The notes beneath the pieces were generated by a model. It was not told the origin of the DNA, did not search any database, and was given only the letters and a program-made list of their open reading frames with translations. From NCBI GenBank assembly GCA_020050685.1, contig JAGVKG010000016.1, positions 1-64,000 of the forward strand: a DNA stretch of 64,000 nt, given 5' to 3'. Source of the DNA: Candidatus Obscuribacterales bacterium. Lineage in GTDB: Bacteria; Cyanobacteriota; Vampirovibrionia; Obscuribacterales; Obscuribacteraceae. Numbering within the stretch: the stretch's first letter is position 1; every line of letters begins with the position of its first letter. This document shows positions 30,986-39,686 of the stretch, one piece after another. The position numbers were made by a program, and so were the translations under genes.

Positions 30986-32347
30986 ATGAACACACTGGTA
31001 ATGAAGTTTGGTGGCACTTCGGTCGGAACGGCCGAGCGCATGGAGCAAGTAATTGAACTTGCCGCCGAGTCCGCCGGCCAATCCCAAGTCGTGGTCGTGC
31101 TTTCTGCTATGTCTGGCGTCACCAATGCCTTAATTGCTGGAGCCGAGCACGCGCTTGTTGGAAATATGGACGCGGCTAACGCCGAAGTAGACATTATTGC
31201 CTCCAAGCATAATCGTACGATTGAATCTCTCTTTGGCAAATTAAGCAGTGCTGCCGAACTATCAGATGAAATTGCCGCCCGCCTTGCTGATTTAAAAATC
31301 TTGTACAAAGGCATAAGCTATTTGGGCGAGCTCAGCAAACGCTCGCTTGATGCCGTATCCGGCATGGGCGAATTAATGAGCTCGGCAATTGTCGCTAAGC
31401 TTGCCGGCAAAAAGGGGATCAAGGCTGAATGGCTTGATGCAAGACAATTCATCATCACGGATGACACATTTGGCCGAGCCAATCCCAGATGGGACAAGCT
31501 AACAGCCAAGACCAAACAAGTGCTTTCACCCTTGGCGGGCACCGGTACAATTGCCATTACTCAGGGTTTCATTGGTGCCACCGAAAGTGGTGCTTATACA
31601 ACTTTAGGTCGGGGCGGGTCGGATTATTCCGCCTCAATCATCGGCGTGGCAACTGATGCCAAAGAAATTCAAATCTGGACTGATGTAGATGGCATGATGA
31701 CAGCCGATCCGAGAATTATCGCCAATGCAAAAGTTTTACCGGCAGTATCCTTTCAAGAAGCATCTGAGTTAGCTTATTTCGGCGCCAAAGTCTTACACCC
31801 GCTAACCATCAAACCAGCCGTGGAAAAGAAAATCCCCGTGCGCATTCTCAACACAATGCGCCCCAAAGAGCCAGGCACACTTATTACCGAAACTGTTGAC
31901 TCAAACGATTTCGTTCGGGCAATTGCCTCCAAGAAAAAAATTACCACGATATTCATTTCATCTCCCAAAATGTTAATGAGTCACGGCTTCCTGGCTAAAA
32001 TATTTGCCGTTTTCGACAAGTATCAAACTTCGATTGATACCATCGCCACGTCCGAAATATCAGTTGCGCTAACAATTGACAGTGCGGAATTCTTGACAGA
32101 TATTGTCGAAGAACTGGGAGAATATGGTGATGTACGTACATTAGAAGATGCTGCCATTGTTTCTGTCGTGGGCAGACAGTATCGTACGCAATCAGGTATC
32201 GCCGGTCGTGTATTCAGTTGCCTGAAAGACCTAAACATCGTGGTGATATCAGGCGGAGCCTCCGATATCAACCTAAGTTTTGTTGTCGCTTCCGCCGATG
32301 CCGATCAGGCAATTAAAAGACTACATGCAGAATTTTTCCCTCAGTAA
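30986..32347 (+). CDS. lysC: Aspartate kinase
   Basis: This 453-residue monofunctional kinase has the catalytic start LVMKFGGTSVGTAERM and the nucleotide and aspartate site stretches TLGRGGSDYSASIIG and IWTDVDGMMTADPR. Two C-terminal ACT domains (from about 315) contain MSHGFLAKIFAVFDKYQTSIDTIATSEISVA and VSVVGRQYRTQSGIAGRV, which normally bind lysine or threonine for feedback control. It makes aspartyl phosphate for lysine, threonine and methionine synthesis. Confidence 0.95.
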   Translation: MNTLVMKFGGTSVGTAERMEQVIELAAESAGQSQVVVVLSAMSGVTNALIAGAEHALVGNMDAANAEVDIIASKHNRTIESLFGKLSSAAELSDEIAARLADLKILYKGISYLGELSKRSLDAVSGMGELMSSAIVAKLAGKKGIKAEWLDARQFIITDDTFGRANPRWDKLTAKTKQVLSPLAGTGTIAITQGFIGATESGAYTTLGRGGSDYSASIIGVATDAKEIQIWTDVDGMMTADPRIIANAKVLPAVSFQEASELAYFGAKVLHPLTIKPAVEKKIPVRILNTMRPKEPGTLITETVDSNDFVRAIASKKKITTIFISSPKMLMSHGFLAKIFAVFDKYQTSIDTIATSEISVALTIDSAEFLTDIVEELGEYGDVRTLEDAAIVSVVGRQYRTQSGIAGRVFSCLKDLNIVVISGGASDINLSFVVASADADQAIKRLHAEFFPQ

Positions 32348-32377
32348 ATTCCCACTTCCCATACCCGAGAAAAACCT

Positions 32378-32560
32378 ATGACACTCGAAGAAGTATACAG
32401 ATTGTTAAAGGCCGACGAAGAATTGTTGAGAGCCTTTATTACCGTTGCCAAAGAATACTTTCAACAAGACTGTCTGCGTTCCGGTTTTCTCCATAACGAC
32501 GACGATACCGCCTTTCGCATGTTAATTCACTTTGCCGAAAGCCGCAAAGGCGCCAATTAA
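32378..32560 (+). CDS. Small hypothetical protein after aspartate kinase
   Basis: A 60-residue, helix-rich, charged soluble protein begins 30 bp after lysC. It contains LEEVYRLLKADEELLRAFI and a single Cys. GAGAAAAACCT precedes the ATG at a suitable distance. The short size makes it uncertain, but codon use is like that of its neighbours and there is no overlap. Confidence 0.5.
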   Translation: MTLEEVYRLLKADEELLRAFITVAKEYFQQDCLRSGFLHNDDDTAFRMLIHFAESRKGAN

Positions 32561-32630
32561 TAAATATGCACATGATTTAGGAACTTTATTGCTAAATCCG
32601 CATCTCTTGCTTCTTGAAACTAAAGTCATT

Positions 32631-32662
32631 TTGATTAACCAATTTCATGGTTAATACTTATA
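32631..32662 (+). promoter_or_regulatory. Candidate promoter with embedded operator
   Basis: TTGATT and TACTTA are separated by 18 bp. Within the spacer and flanks, ATTAACCA (32634-32641) and TGGTTAAT (32648-32655) form a perfect 8-bp inverted repeat with a 6-bp centre. The position just before the ribosome site of the next gene suggests a repressor site. Confidence 0.4.
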
Positions 32663-32677
32663 TTTAGGAGAAAAACC

Positions 32678-33112
32678 ATGCAAGCCAGCGTATTGAAAGC
32701 GGTCTTGATCGGTGGAGGACTTCTAGCCCTAATTGCCTTCGTTATTTTCATGAATAGCCAAGCAAATACCAGCTACGAGAGTTCTTATTTGCGGCCAAAC
32801 GGCACTGAATCAAGCCTTCTCGGCCCGAGTGATGGCGGTCCTGGTGCTGCCAGCATTTACGAGACTCCAAGCCAAACCACAGTCACAGTCAATCGCGGTG
32901 TCGCCCGTCTTAGCAATGGCGAGCGATCAGTTGCAGTCGAAAATGCAACTCGAAAGCCAGTAGTGAAAACAGTTGTCGTTAAACCTTATGCTGAGTTAGA
33001 AGAAAGGGAAATTGAATACAACGACGATGGCACCATCAAAGAAATTGAATACGATTACGACAAACATCGCGTTCGCCATGCTCTGAAGCGCATCGGTAGG
33101 CTATTTGACTGA
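32678..33112 (+). CDS. Hypothetical membrane-anchored protein
   Basis: This 144-residue protein has one N-terminal membrane helix (VLIGGGLLALIAFVIFM, about 10-27). A low-complexity Ser/Gly/Thr segment follows, and then a charged C-terminal part rich in Glu, Asp and Lys (ELEEREIEYNDDGTIKEIEYDY). TTAGGAGAAAAACC precedes the ATG. It has its own promoter candidate with a palindromic operator. I do not recognise the family. Confidence 0.7.
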   Translation: MQASVLKAVLIGGGLLALIAFVIFMNSQANTSYESSYLRPNGTESSLLGPSDGGPGAASIYETPSQTTVTVNRGVARLSNGERSVAVENATRKPVVKTVVVKPYAELEEREIEYNDDGTIKEIEYDYDKHRVRHALKRIGRLFD

Positions 33113-33131
33113 TGAGTCAAGACCCTAGGGA

Positions 33132-34136
33132 CTAATTGGCAATAATCGCATCCACAACTAGTCGGGCAGCGCCAATGATGCCGGCATCCGTACCTAATTG
33201 CGCCGGTAGAATCTCCACCTTCTCAGCAATACGCGGCAAAGTGCGATCGACGAATAACTCACGCAAGAGATCGTAATTAACAAACTTGCTCATGCCACCA
33301 GATACGAGGAAACAATCCGGATCTAAAGTGTGAGCCAAGCTAACCAGACCAGAAACCACATGCTCATGCCAGGTTTGTACAATTCGTTGAGCAACAACGT
33401 CACCACTTTGAGCATTTTCAATCACAAGCTCAACAGTGACCGTATCCGCCAACTGGGCCAATTCAGATTGTTCCTTACTAACCTGGGACAAGATTTCTTT
33501 TGCCGTGGCGAGAAAACCTTTGCCGGAACCAAATGCTTCCCAGCAATCAAATAATCCACAAGTGCAAAGCCTGCGATTGTCCATCGCTACTTTGATGTGA
33601 CCGACCTCGCCAGCTGCCCAATGTGCACCGCGATAAAGTTTGCCAAACACAACGATGCCGCCGCCAATGCCTGTGCCCAGTGTGACCACACAAACACAAG
33701 CCTTCTTCGAAAGATTGGCCACATGTGTTTCACCATAAGCTGCCGCATTAGCATCATTTTCCACATGCACGGGCAACATAGTTTGTTGTTCGATAATGGT
33801 TTTGATTGGCGTGCCTTCCCAGCCTGGCAAATTGCCGGTTGAGCCAAGGATTTCTCCTGTCTCTACATTGACAATACCGGCTGTAGCAATACCGACACCA
33901 CCGATGAGATTATCCTTTTGAAAGTCAGCAATTAGTTTGAGAATTGCATCAATAATTTTGCCGGCACCTTTTGGTGTTGGCACCTTGCGCACATCTGAAA
34001 CAATCTTATTGTCCAAGATCATGGCGCAGGATAATTTTGTGCCGCCCAGGTCAATACCCAAAACCGGCATCTTATGTTTTATGTCTGTACCCTGTTGAGC
34101 CTGCTGAGAATTCGCCGCTCCCGTACCCTGAGCCAT
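33132..34136 (-). CDS. ROK-family sugar kinase, glucokinase-like
   Basis: This 334-residue protein has the ROK start LGIDLGGTKLSCAMI (about 27-41), the phosphate-binding GTGIGGGIV, EVGHIKV, and the zinc-binding motif LCTCGLFDCWEAFGSG. It phosphorylates a hexose such as glucose with ATP. Repressor-type ROK proteins carry an N-terminal helix-turn-helix, and none is present here. The start overlaps the stop of the upstream LptD-like gene by one base, implying coupling. The first 22 residues are Gln/Ala-rich and may be disordered. Confidence 0.9.
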   Translation of the reverse strand: MAQGTGAANSQQAQQGTDIKHKMPVLGIDLGGTKLSCAMILDNKIVSDVRKVPTPKGAGKIIDAILKLIADFQKDNLIGGVGIATAGIVNVETGEILGSTGNLPGWEGTPIKTIIEQQTMLPVHVENDANAAAYGETHVANLSKKACVCVVTLGTGIGGGIVVFGKLYRGAHWAAGEVGHIKVAMDNRRLCTCGLFDCWEAFGSGKGFLATAKEILSQVSKEQSELAQLADTVTVELVIENAQSGDVVAQRIVQTWHEHVVSGLVSLAHTLDPDCFLVSGGMSKFVNYDLLRELFVDRTLPRIAEKVEILPAQLGTDAGIIGAARLVVDAIIAN

Positions 34137-36142
34137 TAGATGCCCCCACCTAACTGACCGGCATCGGGATTGCCTTTCAAAATCAACTTATTGAAAGGAA
34201 TTGGCTGTCCATAAAGCACATCAAAACCAAATCTGTTGATGCCACGAATTGTATCGTACGAAGCAATGAACTTAAGATCGGGTGGACCAATAGCAGCATT
34301 CACTGTTCTATAAGTAAGCAAATCGGAATCAAGATTATAGCCAAGCGATCCGCCAACCGCCAGCCATTTGAACAATTTGATGTCACCACCAAGGAATGTC
34401 GATTTGTTACCTTGAATAAATTGGTCGAAAACAAATGGAGACTGACCCTTAACTCCCGATTGTACATAACCAGTTTGCAAACGAACTCTATCTAAGCGCA
34501 AATCCAAAATTGGACCGGCTTGCGCCATGATCATGCTGTCGCCGGTTGAATATCCTCTCAAGCCTAATGAACTAAACACGTTCATGCGGGCACCCATCTT
34601 TTCATCGCCGAAAGAGAAGACTGGTTGCGTAACTGCCGAAATTTGTTCTTGCACACGCCAAGCCTTGGTACGCACATTTGGATTTCCGACGTCAAACAAT
34701 TTCTTGTAATTAGGATTCAAGTTGAGCAAGCGCGGGTCGTCTTCTGCCCAACCTCCTGATGTACGGAAAGTCAGCGCCGCCAAATATGGAATTGTTCCGA
34801 TTACCCGATAGTCAACTACTTCTGCCAAGTAACGGGCCCGACGAACACCAAAGATACCATCGTCCAAGAAACGGTTGATACCACTCTGGAATTTTGTGCT
34901 CTTAGTGATTTGATACTTCAGGTCTGCAACAACCAAATTAGAAACCGAGCCATAAGCCAAGTGACCACTCAAACGCATTCCTTCATATGTAATACGGCAG
35001 CCAGCGCCAATGTTTCCAGACTCATTGGTGCCGGAATATGAGTTCTTGCTACCAATTTGAATCAGCGGTGACACCATAAATGCACCTTGCTTACCAACAG
35101 CATAGTTAAAGCTGGGACCAATTGAGGTACCACCCATCTGCAAGTTATTGCCGATATTAAATGTGTGTGGGAAAAGCACACGGCTATTGGCCGCTCCCAA
35201 GGTCGCCGTAAATTTCGGCACCGGTACACCAAAACGTCCAAACATCATCCGGCCACCAAACACGGTAAAGTTGCCGGTTTCTTTGAATCGCTCGTATGTC
35301 ATACGACGCGCTTTGAAAACAAAGCTTGGTTTGACCGGCAAAAAGGCATCAGGGTGCTGAGCCGCTCTCATCATTTCTTCAATGTTAGAAGTTGGACCAT
35401 ATTGCGAACTTCTTTCAATAAAAATTGGTTTAGGCAATTGCAGCGTGCCTTCCTTAAAGGCCATGCTGCCGCCTTTACCATAACCCTGACGAGCAATAAT
35501 GTCAGAGCCTTGAATTTCCGTATCTGGATTAGTGATCAGATATTCGTCGGAAGTCAGCTTAAACTTAAATGCAGAACCAGTCGTCAATTGTCCATCGCGA
35601 ATAATGCGCACACTGCCACGCGCATCAATTACTTGATTATTCTGGTCATACAAAATGGTGTCGGCTTCCAGCTTGGAATTTTCCCCACCAATTGTGACAA
35701 CGGCATTGCCTGTTCCTAAAAATGTATTTGTGTCTTGATCATATTCAGTATCATCGGCCACCAATTGCACAGTACCCTTAAGGGTTGTATTTTCTGTCAC
35801 ACCAGAAACATCTTCGTCGGCACCACGCTCAGCCGAAAGCCATTTAGGTGCTGCTTTTAAACGTGGATCCGGTTTTTCTTCCGGCTCATTGTTGAGAACC
35901 TGGGCTTTCTTTTCCTCAGTATCGTCAGCCGCAGTCGTATCAATTTTAGGGATCAATGGCACAAGCAATGTTGGCGGCGGCGCGAGATTCTCATCTTCTG
36001 TATTACCAGCATCGGAACTAGCTGCAAATGCGTAGCCACCAAACTGGGCCGCCAGAAGCATTGCAGTTAAAAAAGACATTTGGATCTTGGCAAGCACAGA
36101 AGTGGGCTTTGACCCTGAGTTAGCCTTGAAGAAAATCATCAC
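34136..36142 (-). CDS. LptD/OstA-like outer-membrane protein
   Basis: This 668-residue protein has a signal sequence (SFLTAMLLAAQFGGYAFA). Residues about 110-200 form an OstA/LptA-like beta-jellyroll (VQLVADDTEYDQDTNTFLGTGNAVV, then EADTILYDQNNQVIDARGSV). A long beta-strand-rich C-terminal region probably forms the barrel, with alternating strands such as FIASYDTIRGINRFGFDVLYGQ. By family it would insert lipopolysaccharide or a related lipid into the outer membrane. Cyanobacterial homologues are likewise divergent. It is coupled to the sugar kinase gene, for no obvious functional reason. Confidence 0.78.
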   Translation of the reverse strand: MMIFFKANSGSKPTSVLAKIQMSFLTAMLLAAQFGGYAFAASSDAGNTEDENLAPPPTLLVPLIPKIDTTAADDTEEKKAQVLNNEPEEKPDPRLKAAPKWLSAERGADEDVSGVTENTTLKGTVQLVADDTEYDQDTNTFLGTGNAVVTIGGENSKLEADTILYDQNNQVIDARGSVRIIRDGQLTTGSAFKFKLTSDEYLITNPDTEIQGSDIIARQGYGKGGSMAFKEGTLQLPKPIFIERSSQYGPTSNIEEMMRAAQHPDAFLPVKPSFVFKARRMTYERFKETGNFTVFGGRMMFGRFGVPVPKFTATLGAANSRVLFPHTFNIGNNLQMGGTSIGPSFNYAVGKQGAFMVSPLIQIGSKNSYSGTNESGNIGAGCRITYEGMRLSGHLAYGSVSNLVVADLKYQITKSTKFQSGINRFLDDGIFGVRRARYLAEVVDYRVIGTIPYLAALTFRTSGGWAEDDPRLLNLNPNYKKLFDVGNPNVRTKAWRVQEQISAVTQPVFSFGDEKMGARMNVFSSLGLRGYSTGDSMIMAQAGPILDLRLDRVRLQTGYVQSGVKGQSPFVFDQFIQGNKSTFLGGDIKLFKWLAVGGSLGYNLDSDLLTYRTVNAAIGPPDLKFIASYDTIRGINRFGFDVLYGQPIPFNKLILKGNPDAGQLGGGI

Positions 36143-36424
36143 TCGAGTTTCTCAGTTACCGACGCGGATGTCAACAAAGATTGAAGATAGTATATATATT
36201 TTGCTTTCATATCAAGAATTCCAAACTCATCTTGCACTTCTCAATGTCAAGCAGGAACTTTATCAACTGTTGTTACGCCACTGGCAATTGTCATGACTAA
36301 TATTCTTGCGGTTTGCTAAGCTAAGAATGAAGAATTTGTCATTTGGAAGCCACAAGGCTGGCTAACCGTCTAAGCTTGATTAGCTAATCCCAAATCAAGA
36401 TATCCCTAAATCAAGTACGTAAAC

Positions 36425-37585
36425 ATGCAACCATTTCAATTTCAATCACCAACAAAACTTTTCTTTGGCGAATACACCGCCGCTTCTGCCTATGAGAGTT
36501 TGAAAGAACTCGGCTCAAGCAATCCCCTGATTGTTACCGATGCTAACTTGGTCAAAGCAGGCATACTAGAGCCAATTTTGGAGGCATTCCCTAAAAATGG
36601 TTCCGGCTCGCCGGTAATTTTTGATGATGTGCCGATGGACTCAGATTTGCACTCAGTGCAAAATGCCGTAAATTTGGCACGCGCGAAAAAATGCGATGGC
36701 ATCTTAGCCTGTGGTGGTGGCTCTGTTCTCGACACAGCTAAGGCGGTCAACATTTGCCTCACATATGGTGGCAACTTACTTGATTATCAAGGCTTGAACA
36801 ATCTACCAACCAAACTCTTGCCGCTTGTGGCAATTCCAACCACTGCCGGAACCGGCTCTGAAGTATCGCTTGTCGCCATGATTAAGGATTCAGATGAAGG
36901 GAAAAAACTGCTTTTTGGCAGCCGTTTCTTGGCGCCGGATCTCGCTATTCTAGATCCGCAAATGACAGTCTCGCTGCCAGCCAGACTAACAGCCGCAACC
37001 GGACTGGATGCACTCACACATGCAATTGAATCTTACGTTGCCTTAGCAGTTTCACCAATATCTGATGCACTATGTCTTGAAGCCATGCGCTTACTATTTA
37101 AGTCACTCGAGCGTGCCACCACAGATGGTGGCGACATCGAAGCGCGATCCGATTGTTTGGTAGCCAGCACGATGGCAGGACTAGCCTTCACCAATTCCGG
37201 TGTCGGCATCGTTCATGCTCTTGCCCATGCCACCGGGGCTCGCTACGGCACGCATCACGGCGCAACCAACGCAGTCTTCTTGCCTTTTGGAATGGAATTT
37301 AACCTTGAGGCAGCCGCCGAGCGCTTTGCTACCGCCGCTCGATATCTGCGGATCTCGACAAACACTGATGACCAGAAGGCTGCAAAGGATTTAATTGAAG
37401 CCGTTAGAAATCTAATCTTGAAGGTAAACCTGCCCCTGAGCTTAAAAGATCTTGGTGTGCCGGAGTTTAAAAATGGCGATTTAGAAGAATTAGCTATGCT
37501 GGCCAGCACAGATGCTGCGATAATGTTTAATCCTAAGGAGTCCACCCAGGAAGATATCGTTGCTATATACACGAGGGCCTATTAA
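36425..37585 (+). CDS. Iron-containing alcohol dehydrogenase family protein
   Basis: This 386-residue protein has the group III dehydrogenase NAD-binding ACGGGSVLDTAKAV, IPTTAGTGSEVS, and the metal ligands in TGLDALTHAIESY and VHALAHATGARYGTHHG. It would oxidise an alcohol or reduce an aldehyde with NAD(P). The aldehyde dehydrogenase in this window lies 6 kb away and need not be linked. Its stop overlaps the start of the next gene (TAATG). Confidence 0.93.
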   Translation: MQPFQFQSPTKLFFGEYTAASAYESLKELGSSNPLIVTDANLVKAGILEPILEAFPKNGSGSPVIFDDVPMDSDLHSVQNAVNLARAKKCDGILACGGGSVLDTAKAVNICLTYGGNLLDYQGLNNLPTKLLPLVAIPTTAGTGSEVSLVAMIKDSDEGKKLLFGSRFLAPDLAILDPQMTVSLPARLTAATGLDALTHAIESYVALAVSPISDALCLEAMRLLFKSLERATTDGGDIEARSDCLVASTMAGLAFTNSGVGIVHALAHATGARYGTHHGATNAVFLPFGMEFNLEAAAERFATAARYLRISTNTDDQKAAKDLIEAVRNLILKVNLPLSLKDLGVPEFKNGDLEELAMLASTDAAIMFNPKESTQEDIVAIYTRAY

Positions 37586-38001
37586 TGCCAGTATTCTCTA
37601 GCTCCGAGGAGCTACTTCACGTTATGAAAACTCTTTGGGAAGCAATTAAGGCTGACCCAACCATGTCCAGCCAATTAATTGATAGTCGGCTGGTTGGTCA
37701 ATTTCAGTTCCGCGAACCAGACGGCATAATCACAATTGATTGTTCCGATGGTCAAAACTTCAAGATTATTGTTGGACCGACCGACATCAAACCAGTAATT
37801 GAAATGTCGATGAAATCTGACATCGCTCATGAGTTTTGGTTGGGACGCATATCAATCCCGGTGGCGTTGCTTACTGGCAAGATTGTCTCCAAGGGACCAA
37901 CCCCAAAAGCTTTGGCCCTTCTACCAATCATTCGTCCAGCTTATTCCATGTATCCGAAGATTTTGGAAGCCGCACGAAAAAACGTATTAGTGAATAGCTA
38001 A
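37585..38001 (+). CDS. SCP2 sterol-carrier-like protein
   Basis: This 138-residue protein resembles the SCP2 lipid-binding fold. It has a helical start (ELLHVMKTLWEAIKADP), a beta sheet (GIITIDCSDGQNFKIIVGP), then SDIAHEFWLGRISIPVALLTGKIVSKGPTPKALAL and a closing helix. Such domains hold hydrophobic molecules. The one-base coupling with the alcohol dehydrogenase suggests the two handle the same hydrophobic alcohol or aldehyde, which is inference. Confidence 0.75.
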   Translation: MPVFSSSEELLHVMKTLWEAIKADPTMSSQLIDSRLVGQFQFREPDGIITIDCSDGQNFKIIVGPTDIKPVIEMSMKSDIAHEFWLGRISIPVALLTGKIVSKGPTPKALALLPIIRPAYSMYPKILEAARKNVLVNS

Positions 38002-38019
38002 TTTCCTTGCCAGTTTGTA

Positions 38020-38047
38020 CAAGTTAACCCATGCAAGTTAACCCATG
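38020..38047 (+). repeat. Tandem 14-bp duplication over the PfkB kinase start
   Basis: CAAGTTAACCCATG occurs twice in direct succession (38020-38033 and 38034-38047). The second ATG is the start codon of the kinase gene. The first ATG opens a five-residue frame (MQVNP) whose TGA overlaps the real start as ATGA. Confidence 0.85.
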
Positions 38048-39037
38048 AAAGTACTTTCCATTGGCGAGGTAGTCGTCGATTGGCTTGCTCGCGACATTGG
38101 TCGTCCTCTAAATGAGCAAAGCGATTTTTGCCGCCAAGTTGGTGGCAATGCCGCAAACGTTGCCATTGGTCTGGCTCGTCTAGGATTGCAATCGTGCTTG
38201 ATTGGTAAAGTTGGGCAAGACTTTCATGCTGAATATCTCAGAATGTCCTTAGAAAAAGAAGGCGTTGATCTGTCTGCCGTGATTACCGATCCTCGTTACG
38301 GCACAACTCAGTGTTATATAACCACTCGTGCCGATTCCAGTCACAGCTTCATAGAATGGCCCCGACCACATGCAGCACAAATGCTGGCAGCCGATGAGGT
38401 AAACCCGGCACACTTTGATTCCAGCTGGGCAATTTGTGCCACGGGAATTTCCATGACCTATGAACCACGACGTGGCGCCATTGAACGGGCAATTGATCTG
38501 GCTGTGAAAAATAATTTGATCATCTCCTTTGACGGCAGCATGCCTTCCGATGCTGATGACAAAGCCAAAGAGGCCACGGAAAAGATTTTAGCCAAAGCTC
38601 ATATATTGAAATTCAATGAACACGAATTGTGCTTCTGGTCAGACAACCATACCGCCGATATTGAGACTGCCGCAAAATTATTGTTTGCCCGATACCGACC
38701 ACAAGTGCTTTGTGCCACGGCAAGTTCGCGTGGTGCATTTATTGTCACAGAAAAATGTTTCTTGCCGATCAAAGCCTATTCAGTCAAAGCGGTAGACGAA
38801 GTTGGAGCCGGTGATGCATTTGTGGCAGGAATAATTGCCGGCATTCACGCAAAATTGGCGGCGAGAGAAAGCCTCACGGCCGCGAATCTGCAAAGCCTCA
38901 ATGCCGAAGACTGGCACATGGTTGGTCACATGGCATCGGCTTGTGGAGCACTTGCCACTACCAAGCTTGGTGCTGTCGCCAGTCTGCCAACTGAAGCAGA
39001 AGCCAAGTCATTAATATCGTCAAATCTACGGGCTTAG
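38045..39037 (+). CDS. PfkB-family carbohydrate kinase
   Basis: This 330-residue protein has the N-terminal PfkB signature GGNAANVAIGLARLG and the C-terminal catalytic DEVGAGDAFVAGIIAGIH, with Asp as base and an anion hole. It resembles fructokinase, 2-keto-3-deoxygluconate kinase or 5-dehydro-2-deoxygluconokinase, and the sequence does not distinguish them. No ribosome site is evident. The start sits in a 14-bp tandem duplication that creates an overlapping five-codon frame. The end overlaps the convergent yedF gene by 12 bp. Confidence 0.9.
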   Translation: MKVLSIGEVVVDWLARDIGRPLNEQSDFCRQVGGNAANVAIGLARLGLQSCLIGKVGQDFHAEYLRMSLEKEGVDLSAVITDPRYGTTQCYITTRADSSHSFIEWPRPHAAQMLAADEVNPAHFDSSWAICATGISMTYEPRRGAIERAIDLAVKNNLIISFDGSMPSDADDKAKEATEKILAKAHILKFNEHELCFWSDNHTADIETAAKLLFARYRPQVLCATASSRGAFIVTEKCFLPIKAYSVKAVDEVGAGDAFVAGIIAGIHAKLAARESLTAANLQSLNAEDWHMVGHMASACGALATTKLGAVASLPTEAEAKSLISSNLRA

Positions 39038-39658
39038 TACTTTGCCACAAGCAAATAAGTATTCAACTATATTGAACATACTTGTAATTTGATTGACGGG
39101 AATTTCTTCCTTCAATTTGTAAAACTCCACACAAAGTCCACAAGCTAATACTTCCGAACCAGCCTCGCGAAAATCATCCAGCACTTTGCGGCACGAGTTT
39201 GCCTTAGCCATGAGTTTCACGCCTGTGTTTGCCATTAAGATGGCGTCCGGTCTTTGTCCGGATTCATAGATAGTTTGCAAAAACAAATTGATCAAGGTGC
39301 GACTAAATTCCAGATCACCTTCACCAAACATATCTTTAGTCAAGAAAACTACAACGCCTGTCTTTGCCTTGTCAATTTGCAATTGGCTTTGCTGAATTTG
39401 TTCTGCCTGAGCATCACCGTGATCAGCTTGAGCAGAACGGCTGATTGTCACGAGATAAGAAGAATCGTTTTTTTGCGCAACGGATATTTGAGCACGAAAA
39501 TAATTTGCCAATCGTGTGAGGTTATTCACATTTATTTGATCATCCACAATTGCGCGAACTTCTTGCACGCTAGCATCATCAAGCAATTTCTTTGTCGCCA
39601 AGACCGGTTGTGGACAAGTTAGCCCGCGCAAATCCAATTCTTTCTTGCTCATTGTCAA
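39026..39658 (-). CDS. yedF: Selenium-metabolism protein YedF (TusA-like plus DsrE-like)
   Basis: This 210-residue protein has an N-terminal SirA/TusA domain with the thiol motif LDLRGLTCPQPVLATKK (Cys15). A linker at about 80-105 is Gln-rich. The C-terminal DsrE-like domain has GVVVFLTKDMFGEGD, LMANTGVKLM, CGLCVEFYKLKEEIPVNQITSMFNIVEYL. This two-domain form is the one linked to selenium use and commonly neighbours selD, as here (29 bp). It probably carries persulfide or perselenide for SelD, as proposed for the family. Confidence 0.9.
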   Translation of the reverse strand: MTMSKKELDLRGLTCPQPVLATKKLLDDASVQEVRAIVDDQINVNNLTRLANYFRAQISVAQKNDSSYLVTISRSAQADHGDAQAEQIQQSQLQIDKAKTGVVVFLTKDMFGEGDLEFSRTLINLFLQTIYESGQRPDAILMANTGVKLMAKANSCRKVLDDFREAGSEVLACGLCVEFYKLKEEIPVNQITSMFNIVEYLFACGKVLSP

Positions 39659-39686
39659 CCAATTCCTTCAGCGCTGTCCAAGCAAT

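Noticed and set aside
36087-36296. Plus-strand frame between the LptD-like gene and the alcohol dehydrogenase
   Set aside because: It overlaps the start of the LptD-like gene antisense and has no ribosome site. The remaining 36143-36424 gap shows only AT-rich promoter-like sequence.
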